From: Campylorhamphus procurvoides | Lineage: Eukaryota; Chordata; Aves; Passeriformes; Dendrocolaptidae | Assembly: GCA_013396655.1 (NCBI GenBank) | Contig: WBMV01009271.1 | Location: forward strand, 964,314-1,028,313 | DNA length: 64,000 nt | Reading direction: 5' to 3' | Shown: positions 53,801-64,000 of the stretch, piece after piece | Layout of the letters: each line of letters opens with the position of its first letter | Position numbering within the stretch: the stretch's first letter is position 1 | The notes under the pieces: generated by a model | The model's input: the letters and a program-made list of their open reading frames with translations, nothing else | Told to the model about the DNA's origin: nothing | Database searches by the model: none | Position numbers and translations under genes: made by a program

Positions 53801-55169
53801 ATTGCTTCAGCATGGACTTTCTCTGACTAAACTATTTTCTGACTCTATTGTGACCTGCATAGATTCTGTCTACAGAGGTGCTCTTGAGTGGCTTTATAAA
53901 TCCACATGGGTTGCAACTAATCTTATGACCATGAAAATTAAGACATTATAGATAATTCCTACTCCAACAAAATTGCTATTTACCAGAGTGACTCTATAAC
54001 AATACCATCCATGGTTTCACACATTATGGTATATTGCAGAAATGGATATGCTGAATTCAACACAACTTTCAAACCTAAGGAGGGCTTGTTCTTGCTTAAC
54101 CTGCCCAACACATAGCAGAGCCTTTGGAATTTTCCTGTGCATTTTTTTCTCATTTTCTTTAAGAACTAAGAGCTATTATTAAAGCAATATTAGTTTTTAT
54201 TCAAAATTCTGTCTCCAGTGAGAAAATTCAATGCTATTCTTTTTAGCTTGTCTGGCTCAACAAATCCATATCATGTGGAGTCTAGTCTTTATTATAAAAA
54301 AAGTTCATTTACTGAAGTCCAGTTAGTTATACAGTGAAAAACTGAGGAGTTTGATATCAACATAAACTGATGAATGTAAATATTTTTGCATTATTTTTAT
54401 CAAGGTTTTTCTTAAAAATCATGCTTTAAACAGCAGAATTTTCAAATCTAGTAGGCAAATAATCAAATAATAAAAATTAATTAAATAGAAATTGAACATC
54501 ACATTTCCCCCTTATCTGGCAGTTATTTAAATAACATCAGTCCATAAGCGATCTAAATATATCTGGGATCTGTGCTTCTGTACAACTGTTTTGTTATTTT
54601 TTTAGGCTATCATTTCTGCAACTAGACATTAAGTGGCCAAATTTTTGCACATAGTTTAAAAAGATGACCTGCCTTGGACACAGTGAGAGTGGAGATACAA
54701 GCATAAGCTAAGGTTCACCATGTATATAAATTTGGTTTGTTCTAATGCACTGGGAAGAGAATAAGGTTTATGGTTGTTTTTTCTGGGTTGTTTTGCCTGG
54801 TTTTTTGTTATTTTTTGATACAAGAAAGAAAACGTATTTTTAAAATGCTTGAGAAGAGCTTTGCCTGAGATATATTTCCTTTTGGTTTCTACTATTGCAA
54901 TGCTTCTGTGAAGTTTAGTTGATGTATTTAAGCCATCCTTCTAGGAAAGGATCTACGAAAAAATAATCACCTCTCAGGAGAAAAACCATCTGCACTTTGA
55001 TTGGCATTTCTATTTTGTCTTAAAAGAGCTTGCAACTCTGCCCTTGAGGGTTATCCTTCACCTTGTCTTCTGAAAAAGATGCTGCTCCAAAATGTGTTCA
55101 CATTGCAGACAGTACACATAAGCTTCAAAATGCTTTCTGCTTACAAGTACCCGAAGTTAACTAGCTTAA

Positions 55170-55275
55170 ACTTGGGGTTTTTTGGTTGGTTGATTGGTTT
55201 TGGGTTTTTGTTTATCTGTTTGTTTTGGTTTAAGGTTTTGGGATTTTTTTTTGTTTTGTTTTGTGGGAGGTCTTA
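55170..55275 (+). repeat. long G/T low-complexity tract
   Basis: About 100 bp of T runs with G pairs and triplets (GGTTGGTTGATTGG, TTTTGGG, GTTTTGTTTTGTGGGAGG), the longest such tract in the window. It lies inside the 121-codon frame at 55001-55366, whose aromatic-rich predicted product is a by-product of this composition. Confidence 0.8.
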
Positions 55276-56229
55276 TGAACTTTTTTTTTGTGCGAGTCAT
55301 CAATTGGAGTATCTGATTCTTAATGGGAAAATTATTTGCATAAACATGGGTTTTATTTTAGTTTGATTAGTCCTTGCTTAGACAAATCTCATACTGGTCA
55401 GAGAACATAGTAACACTGCTTTGACAGATATGATATGTTGCAAGTAAAGTTTTAATAACAACTCCAAGTTATAGTCTAAGTCTGAAATAATATTGTCTAT
55501 TGACCACTTTAAGCCAGAAGATTTTCCTGTCAAAGATGGACAGATTATGTTTAAATTTGATCTTGAGGTGTACAAGATTCTTAAAAGGCATCCTAATTCT
55601 TCTCAACTGCGTGGTCAGTTGGGAAGTGGTTCAGTTGCTTTGTCATGTGAATAAATGTGCAGGAACAGCACAAGACCTTAAGCCCACCCATCTTTTGGTG
55701 AAGGTAACACCTGTGAGGAGAGTTACAGGAATGTAAAGATGGAAGAATGGCTGGACCTCTGGGGGCTGGACAGGCAAATTGTTCTGAATCCATAGCACAG
55801 CCATTCTGTCTAAAGAATTCTCAGCCCTTTCTAATTTATGATAGTGATAGGTCTTTAGATCAAAGACTATAAAACTGTTTTATAAGGCAAATCATTTTGT
55901 CGCATGGCCACAATAAGTTGATTTTAGCTCTTTGCAAACTTTTTGAATCATTAAACATGCCTATTAAAAAAACCGATATTGTTGCTGAGTGAAGAGAGCT
56001 AGGCTTTAAAGTGAATTAAAAAAGGAAGTTCATGCTTTCAGATTGTATGAAAATAGACCGGCAAGAAAAATTCCTTCAAAGTTTATTTGTCACATATATA
56101 TTAGGACAGTTGTAGAAATATATCCAACAGATGCTGCAAGAAATAAATTGTGAGAATTTTGAAATAGCAGTAACTTTATTACTCATCTTGTTTCTACTGA
56201 AAAGGTAGGCACAATCAGCATAACCAGTT

Positions 56230-57010
56230 TTGTGTGCTTCCCCTAGCTTGCCTGTTTAAAAGACAATTGATTTGTGCATGTGCACATCCCTAATCTGATT
56301 AACAAACACCCTAGCCCAATTAATGTAGATTGATTATCCATGGAAAGTGGGTTAATTGAATAATAGACATTGATAAAAATGGCTAGTAGATATTTTAGTA
56401 TATGTATGTGTGAAGTTGATGTATTTTGCTGTAAAATAAAATATAGTGAAAACAAGTATATTGATTCACATTAAAGCTGATTAATCCGTTCATTAGTTTA
56501 ATTTAATTGTCTGTAAAATTAGTTGCTAAAGAGTAGGAGGAAAAAGTCTGTTATTATAATTGTCTGTGTAACAGTGAAGGAATGATTTTATTGACTGTTA
56601 TACAAATAAACCCAGGTTTCCCAAATATATGTATTAGAACAAAGGATTGTGTCGTTTGCAATCAGAGGAAATACTATGAAACTATAACAAATAGCTATTC
56701 ACATTATCACCTTAGCCAATTATCAGACTGACTGTATTGAGCAGTCCATGTTATAAAGTAGTTTAAAGTGAAAGTCACATAAAAGAATTCATTATCAATA
56801 GGAAAAAAGAGGACCTAATTGAGAAATGTCATCCAGCGTTTGCATCCTCAATAGAAGAAAAATGGACTCCATCACAAAATGCCAACTGTGGCCATGTTCT
56901 CTAATTTTCTCTTCGAGGACACTAAGCAGTAGATGGGATTAAAAAGGAACTGCCAAAGCCATTATCTTTCACATTCAATAAAAGTGCACTGTGTCCAAAT
57001 GAAAAATGCC
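56230..57010. promoter_or_regulatory. possible conserved noncoding (enhancer-like) block
   Basis: This is non-repetitive sequence unusually dense in homeodomain cores: CCAATTAATG, GGTTAATTGAAT, TGATTAATCCG (with TAATCC, an OTX/PITX-type core, at 56482-56487), TTAATTTAATTGTC and ACCTAATTGAG. The second half has balanced composition with words such as CATCCAGCGTTTGCATCC and no frame. This texture is typical of vertebrate developmental enhancers in gene deserts, but conservation itself cannot be seen from a single sequence. Confidence 0.3.
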
Positions 57011-58872
57011 AGACTTCATCCCTCCTTTCTTGAGGAAAACAGTAGAACTAATTAAAAAAAATCCTGGTCTGTACATCTTTTACATTTTAGGCTTCCTAGG
57101 AAAGAGCAATAGAACATTAAGTCATTAAAAAGTGCAGCAGCAAAAGAAAGGTTTCAGGAACTACAAATGGAAAATGAGATGGAGGAACAGGACATCAAAA
57201 CAGAACTAAAGATTGGAAACATGGCCACCTAATAGGTATGATGTACGTATTTGGCATTCCTTGTACGTTTTAAATTTTTTTTCTTCTAGAAGAGAGGAGA
57301 ACAGAGGATCTTTAAGAAATGTCACCATCAAAACCTAAAATAGTCATTCTGTTTCATTGAATTTCAAAGTAGGTATAGCCATATCCTATAGTTTTAAGAC
57401 CAAACTAGAATATTTTTCCCTAACATCTGTGGATTACTTGCACTGCATAAACTAAAGGAGAAATTTTATGTTATTATTGTTTATCTTTATTCAAGAGAAT
57501 CCAGAAACCTTTGCTGGCCATAAGTTATGTGACAGTATTCCAGTACAGATGTTTTACCAACAGTGTTCATGACAAATACTTTCTTTTCAAAGAGATCCCT
57601 AAAACCAAGGGCCAATGTTCTGTTTTCACAGGTAAGAAATGGTGACTTATTTTACTTCTAACTGTAATTCATGCTGGGTAAAATAAAATTCCCAGTTTCT
57701 TGGCATGATTTGGGAGGACAATGCTCTAACAGCATCTTTAGTTACCCACTGACTCAAGCAGTATTCATAATGCATTGGGATTTCATGCAGGAAGAGGTTG
57801 TTCCAGGCCCTGTATAATTATATCATTGCAGACTAGCTTCCCAGTGTACCCAGGATCATTTACTGTCAGCTGCTGACTTCAATTAACAGGGTGGTGTGTT
57901 CTGCATGAGTTTCATTTGCCACCTCAGTTTAGGTATATCTAGATGGAGAGTTCCCTTTATCATTTTCCAGTCTCGCTACTAAGTTGTAAGTTGTAGAAAC
58001 AGAATTCATCTCTAAGAGAAATGCTGCAAGCTCATTGGCTAGATATCATAAAATAAAGCCCATGCTGCTCTGAGCTCCTCCAAGATCAGTTGGGTAGCAG
58101 GGGCATTTGCAGACTGGTAAAGGTGAGGGGACTGTATCTGAGAAGCTATTCAGTAGATGCTGTGTTAAAAAAAATTTCCTTTTGTGATCTCAGCAGTCTG
58201 CCTCTCCCTCTTTCAGTGAAAATAAAATCTAGCTAAATATGCTTGCAGCTATTCTCCACCATTCTGCAGCAGAGCAGACAAGGAGAGAATTACAGATTAC
58301 TTTTCACCGCATTACTTCTCGTAATGACCTTGATTCCTTGTGTCCATCCTTTTTGAAGGAACTGTTTGTACACAAATCCAGAAAGGATCCAAGAAATACT
58401 GTCACTGAAAGGGAAGCTTTGTACTGGTATGACCTTCTGTAAAACAAGGCCTTGCCTTTGCTGAACAGATCCCTTCTCCTTTTCTGACCCCTCAAAATGG
58501 CAATTTGTTAAGGAAAGTTTTGAAATACTTACACCAACATGTCCATTCATGGCACTGTAAAACCACATTATCTCTCACTTGGTGTCAACAAGTCATAGCA
58601 ACAACACTAGGTCTTACTAATGCTGGATAGCCATGCATTCATTACACTCTTAAGAGAATGAATTAATGAATAAAATAAATAAACTTATATATTTCTGCTG
58701 GTGACAATTAAGCAGTAATATCTGTTTTCTGTGCAATTGTGTTAATATGATCTTGATTGTGAGTTTGTTTTGTTTATTCTAATTGATTATTTGTGGTGTT
58801 TAGGCTTATACCACCTAAGCACCAAGCCTGTGTTTGAACAACACTCTCAGTTACATGGTGTAACTCTTGGGT

Positions 58873-58951
58873 ATGGCCCTGTGCAGGCCTAAGAGTTGGA
58901 CTCATTGATTCCTGTGGGTCCATTCTAACTCTGGACATTCTATGATTCTAC
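58873..58951 (+). mobile_element. CR1 LINE, 3'-end fragment
   Basis: GGCCCTGTGCAGGCC, then AGAGTTGGACTCATTGATTCC, TGTGGGTCCATTCTAACTC and GGACATTCTATGATTCTA form a clear forward-oriented CR1 3' end of a variant different from the one at 7485. It is 5'-truncated and nothing of ORF2 is left. Confidence 0.94.
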
Positions 58952-61900
58952 AAAAGTGTGAATCCTCTTCAATCTGTTGCTAAGCAGTTACTGTTACTGT
59001 GGAAATTGTGAAATTATACCTTTATGAAATAAACAAAACAGCAAAAAGATACTTTCCTGAATTGGACAAACATTTCTCACATGTGCTATTTTTTCTTCTC
59101 AGCATATTTATCTCAGTATCTATTTTTAAAACTCAGATTATCTACAGAAAAACTGCTGGATATAAGGGTCTAGTATCCATCTATTAATCTTTTCATAGAT
59201 TTCTAATGTTAGGTGGGTGACTTGTGTGTAAGAGGGGATTCATGCTGACTTACTCAAAGATTACATATTCCCAGATGGTTCTTTTTTTCATCCACATGCA
59301 CAATAAACACAGAAGAAAGGGATTTCTGAAGTCCAAATTTCTCTCAGAACTGACAGTTCAATAAGAAACTGTGGTTCTCAGTTATTCCCCATTATAATTT
59401 ACACAAGTCTTTGAAATGAGGATTGAAAAGTACAGATAAGCTTCATACTAAGAGGCTATCATTTTCATTCAATCAATACTACAAAGACAAAAGATCACAA
59501 AAATTGTATTCTGTAAATGCCCCTGTATCATGTTGTAGTTAATTTCATCAATGGATGCATGTTTGTTTGAAGAAGTGATAATAAGTTGGGGTAGTGTGTA
59601 TTGTGAAGAATTTCTTGTTGCTGGGGGAAGGTTGCAGAGTTTTGTTTTCTAAAGAATTTGTTCATTTGGTTGCCCAACTAATAATTAATTTATTGATCAT
59701 CTATTAGACTGCCCTATTGTACTTAACTGTCTAGCAAATTAAATAATCCTGTTCTTATATCACTGCTAGTGGCAGTGAAGGTTCAGTCTATTTCAGATGA
59801 CTGAAATATTGTCGTCTGAGGAGAGCTATAAATAGTGGCAGGTTATTTTTTATGAAACTTTACAATAAGTATCATAAATATCTGATGATTATAATTGAGT
59901 CTTAAGATATTTAATCTCTACTGATTAGATGGCAAATAATAAAATTGTATCTCTTTAGCACCTCTGAAAGTCAGAGTAGGTAATTTATTATATAGATTTT
60001 AACATTAAGTAAAAACATGCAGTAACACCTTGGGGGTTACGTATTTGAAATGCAATTGTTGCATTTTATGTGCTTTTCACTAGCTCAGAAGCCGTAGAAA
60101 AGATATTTCAAACAGCCACATAGTACACTGTTGGTTAACGACCAACTGAATACCCAAAACATACTAAATGAGATTTTGAACCCATCACATTGATATGTGT
60201 CTGTTATATAGCCACTTATCAACAGTAAGTAGTTTATTTAAATACTGCTAATCATGAACATTTAGTATTTAACATACTGGTGCTGTCTTAATGAAAAATT
60301 AAATTCTTTGAGAGTCTGTATTCAGTGTAAAGAATTACTAAAACTTTCTTATAAGTTTATAAACATCTGTGTTAATATAGGGGAGAAACCAATGTTGCAA
60401 ATTACCAGTTGTCTTCATCCTGAGCCTTCCCAAACTCAAAAGTGGAAATCACTTGTGATTTTAGATGGGTTAAATTAATAAAAATTAAAACTCTGTAAAT
60501 CTACAGTTTACATAAACCTCAGTGAAGAGTAAATGCTGAATACAATTTATTCGATAAACCTCTGTTTGGTACTCCTTGCAGATGTGGACAGTAAATATGT
60601 TAAATACGTCTTGTGTAATTGTTTGAACACCTTGACTAGTCATTTAAAACTTTGTGGTTAAAATATGCATTGCTTTGTATCAGTATCCCAACATGCTGCA
60701 AATCTACATTCGGGAATGTTATATTCAAGCACCTGGATCCCAGTGGCCTGAGACCTTGAACAGGAGAATATGTGGTTTGTGGGCTCAGAAAGGGATTAGC
60801 ATGATGTGTAATATGTTCAGTCCTTGTGAAAACAGAGGACTAGACACAGAGTCACAATGATACAGAATATAGAAAATATATAAGTAAGAGGAAGTGCTTA
60901 AATTTATCAACATCTAGTGTTACACAGAAGTTCCACAATGGCATTCAGGACTCTGATTTACTGAAATATTTGCAAGGTTAGGAACTTAGGTGCAAATGGT
61001 GAAAAATTATGAGAAGATCTTTAAATCTGCATATTCTGGATACTGAAATATTATGAAAGAGTCCAGATATTATCTAGCAGAATGGATAAAACTCTACCAT
61101 GGGACCAAAAGGAAGGCATCTTTGGCAGATTTATAAAATGTTAGAAAAAGTTAGAAAAATGCAGGAAGTAAAATCATTGTGTTTATGACCAAATCGAGTT
61201 CCTAATAAAGAACTGGCTGTCCTTAGTGTATGCCCAATGTTAAATTTCTTCTGTAAGGACAGCCACAGTTTGGAGAAGGTTCAAACAGGTATTTGTACTG
61301 GTGGGGTACTGTACCTGCATCTTTTTCTCATCCTTATTGAATGGCCTGTGGGTATTTTCTCAGTTTGTCAGGTTTCAGTGGAAGCCAGAATTCACTTGGA
61401 GGAAGGTTTGTTGAAGATGAAAGTTGATAATGTCCTACAACTAAACTGAAAAATTTACATTATTTTTTTTCTGAAGAGCATCATTCACTTATTTTTTTGT
61501 TGTATATGAGAAGAATAATAAAATAAAAGCATTGAATGTTATAATTGCTCCTTATTCCATTGGCCCCCGTTTCAATAAATATTAATATTTTCAAGTAGAT
61601 AAGATTCCAAGTTTAGGATTTATAAAAATTCTGTAAACCAAGAGTTCTGTATATGTCAACCAGATTAGCTGTAGTACATACCAGAACATAGAATTCACAT
61701 AGAATTTGGCTTTCTCAAAACTAAAAACTAGTAAGCAAATATTTTTAATGCATATACAGTTTTCCACTTGTTCCCTCATTTTGTAATCTTTTTGATTACA
61801 TTTGCAGTTTTAGGTATGAAATAATGTGATAACAGTATTTTTCTTCCCTCTGCCTGGTTTTCCTTACACCAGTTTTGAGCAGGAGAAGACATGGGTTTGA

Positions 61901-63104
61901 ATTGTATTGCAAAAGAAAGCTTGTCGGTAAACCAACTGAGTTAAAAATAATAATGAAGCTGGTAACACAGTAGATGATTCTCTAGGGTTTATGCAGCTAT
62001 AGAGACATATGTATGTCTGTAGTATGACAGAAATTAATATATTTTTGTCCTGAAATTACTTTTCTCTTTTACTAGTTAGCAGAGCACCAGAATGCACATT
62101 TGCTTATCACAGGTAACACTGTGAACAAATGCTCCACTCTAAAGCACACCATCAAATCAGAACAGCTTCTCATGAAACTCTGTGATAATTGCTTTGTATT
62201 TTACTTTCATTTTATTGTTTAATTTAATTTTATCATTTAATATAATTTCTTGCAGTGTCATTTACAATGAAGAAATTGTTTACTTTGGCTCCTATTTCAG
62301 ATGACTCATTTTAATTTTCTTTTCTAAAAGTTTCATGTGTTTTATACTGGTTTTGCAAGTCCCAGAACTGTAGTCAATATTTGGTAAAGACTATTAAATA
62401 ATAGTGAATCAGTGAACCTTTCACAGTTTTCTTATCTCATTCCCCCCTTGTATTTCACTGCTTTTGATCTGAGAGCAGCAGATTGACCCCCGAATTTTTC
62501 AGGTCCATTTTCTGAGATCCCATCCTTTCTCATGCCATCTCTTCTCTATGACCCAGGTATCAATTCTTATTTTCTGGAAAACATAGTTAATATCTTTTTT
62601 TTAAGAACAAGTAGTTTTCATTTATAAATACAAAAAGAAAAACTCATTACTTCCTTGCTGAAGAGGAGTACTAACCCGTGTATAACAGAGTGCATTCCCT
62701 TAGCTTTCAAGGTGTTATTTTTCAGGAATGAGAACAGACTTGGCTTCTTTCCTGGTACCCTCAGTAATAATAATGAGTACTTTCACACTTCAGGCCAAAG
62801 ACAGAGGAGCACCCATGTGGAACTCTTGTAGGATTAGGTGCTTACAGCACTGGGGGCTAAGAATACAGTCTGCCTTGATCCAAGCTTGTTAGGGATTCAA
62901 AGTAACATTTTAATGGAGTGCTTCATGATACAGGGATTTGGCGCAGTGCTTTCAGTTATCTACCACTTACTTCTTGTTCTATTCTCTAAAATATTCTCCT
63001 GGCTCAAGGGGGACATCTCTCTTTGATCAGCTATGTTAGGTGGCTTGTATATCAAGTGCAGTATAGGTTAACAAATATGATTTCTGAAATGATTACAAAG
63101 TTTT
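58952..63104. other. gene-free AT-rich sequence with enhancer-like patch
   Basis: No gene is recognised. 59680-60000 combines TAATAATTAATTTATTGATC (59680-59699), a TAATCC core (59744-59749) and a perfect MEF2 consensus CTATAAATAG (59826-59835, which would equally serve as a TATA box). This makes it a candidate regulatory element. The rest is AT-rich without identifiable features. Confidence 0.6.
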
Positions 63105-63160
63105 TTAGAGTTTGAAGCCAGAAGGGATCCTCAGATGGTCTATATCAGGTCATTAAGTTT
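63105..63160 (-). mobile_element. possible ancient CR1-like 3' end, antisense
   Basis: GTTTGAAGCCAGAAGGGATCC followed by TCAGATGGTCTATATCAGGTC resembles the GCCAGAAGGGACCAT..ATCATCTAGTCTGACC block found at the inverted 3' end of old sauropsid CR1-like copies. Only this core is left and no terminal octamers are visible, so the call is tentative. Confidence 0.4.
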
Positions 63161-64000
63161 TACCAAGGCTTTATTCTAAACTTAAAGGTTTTCATTAGAA
63201 CAAAGAATTTTAGACCTCAAGAGGTTTAACTGTGCTATAGGCAAAGACTGGAACTAATCCCTAATGCCCTTGCAATGGTAGGAAATTAATTAGATGAAAT
63301 ATGCCTGGATGATCCTAGAAAGTAATCTAAATTATGGTGCTGAGGAAGGCAAAACAAAAAATAAAGGTCCAGCTTCAACCTCTAATCCCTGAATTTTGTT
63401 ACATCTTTATCATCAAAGATAGATAGCTCTCCACGACTGGAAATATTCTCCTTCTGTAACTACCTATAAACAATGATCACACTGCCTTAATTTTTTTTTC
63501 TTTTAACTGACTGAACAAGTCAAACTTCTTAGTCTTGCATAGAAACGTTTATTTTCCAGTGTCAGGATCATTTTGGTAAGTCCTTTTAACATTCTTTCAA
63601 GGATTTCCACTGACTTGTGAACCAGATTTTTGTTGTGATCTTATCAGAGCCTACAAAGGAAATAAAGCTTCCTTATTTTTACCTTGTCTTCTCCTCTGAA
63701 CACCTTCTTGGGTCACACCTGCAGTTGGTGTGACAACACTGCATAAATGAGATCATTATCTAGGATGATCACTAAATACCTATTTGAAGGCACAAGCTGG
63801 GGTAAGCATTTGTCTAGGGGAACTTCTCCAGTAATAACTTAAATTCTATAATGAAGGAAACAAACATAATCTCCATTACCAAGACAACTGTTCTAGTGAC
63901 AAATGCAGCAATGGTAGGCAGCTGATATTTGTAGACACTTTAGAAATCTGCTTGGTTCAATACATTTTAGCTCTACATTTCTCAGAGGATTTCTTGCTTG
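63161..64000. other. gene-free AT-rich sequence to window end
   Basis: Ordinary AT-rich sequence with frequent stops in all frames. No gene, RNA gene or repeat is recognised. Confidence 0.65.

Larger units (their letters stand above)
50866..58872. other. gene-free sequence, ~8 kb, with possible conserved block
   Basis: No gene is recognised. An inverse octamer (ATTTGCAT) lies at 50985-50992. An A/C-rich tract occurs at 52143-52195 and G/T tracts at 54770-54820 and 55170-55275. A 67-codon frame at 52237-52440 looks mildly protein-like but starts at TTG and has no known domain. The part at 56230-57010 is treated separately. Confidence 0.6.

Noticed and set aside
55001..55366. 121-codon plus-strand ORF
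   Set aside because: It starts at TTG rather than ATG and runs through a long G/T low-complexity tract that generates the Phe/Gly/Trp/Leu-rich segment.

Overview
This 64 kb window looks like vertebrate nuclear DNA, most likely from a bird. It is strongly AT-rich and CpG-poor. Its recognisable interspersed repeats are almost all short, 5'-truncated 3' ends of CR1 LINEs carrying the characteristic ATTCTATG-like terminus. There is also one solo LTR whose promoter layout resembles avian alpharetrovirus/ERVK LTRs. Repeats are sparse and microsatellites few and short, which fits an avian genome better than a mammalian one. CR1 also occurs in crocodilians and turtles, so the assignment to birds is an inference.

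I could recognise no protein-coding gene, rRNA, tRNA or CRISPR array. The open reading frames present are short (151 codons at most), several begin at non-ATG codons, many overlap repeats or low-complexity sequence, and none matches a protein family I know. The window is best read as a gene desert or the interior of a very large intron. It should not be annotated with protein-coding genes on this evidence.

Layout: 1-7484 is unique AT-rich sequence with G/T or A/C tracts and homeodomain-motif-dense stretches. 7485-9630 holds three CR1 fragments and a 27-nt poly(A). 12591-13092 is a CpG-rich putative solo LTR with CCAAT, CArG and TATA motifs and a strong splice-donor match just downstream. 13243-13533 has a minus-strand ORF of unknown status. 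16260-16530 is a small GC-rich patch. 26510-26580 holds a doubtful CR1 remnant. 32409-32515 holds a perfect 24-bp AT palindrome and a near-perfect hairpin. 35931-36550 is strongly purine-skewed. 40156-40217 is a GATA/GA microsatellite. 43717-43780 and 50522-50865 are CR1 fragments. 48687-48953 is a degenerate tandem repeat with a period of about 76 bp. 56230-57010 and 59680-60000 look like possible conserved noncoding (enhancer-like) DNA. 58873-58951 is a CR1 3' end and 63105-63160 a doubtful one.

Nothing suggests a new multi-gene system. The most interesting items are the LTR-plus-splice-donor unit (a possible LTR-driven transcript start), the degenerate tandem repeat, and the candidate regulatory blocks. 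All of these need alignment or expression data to decide.
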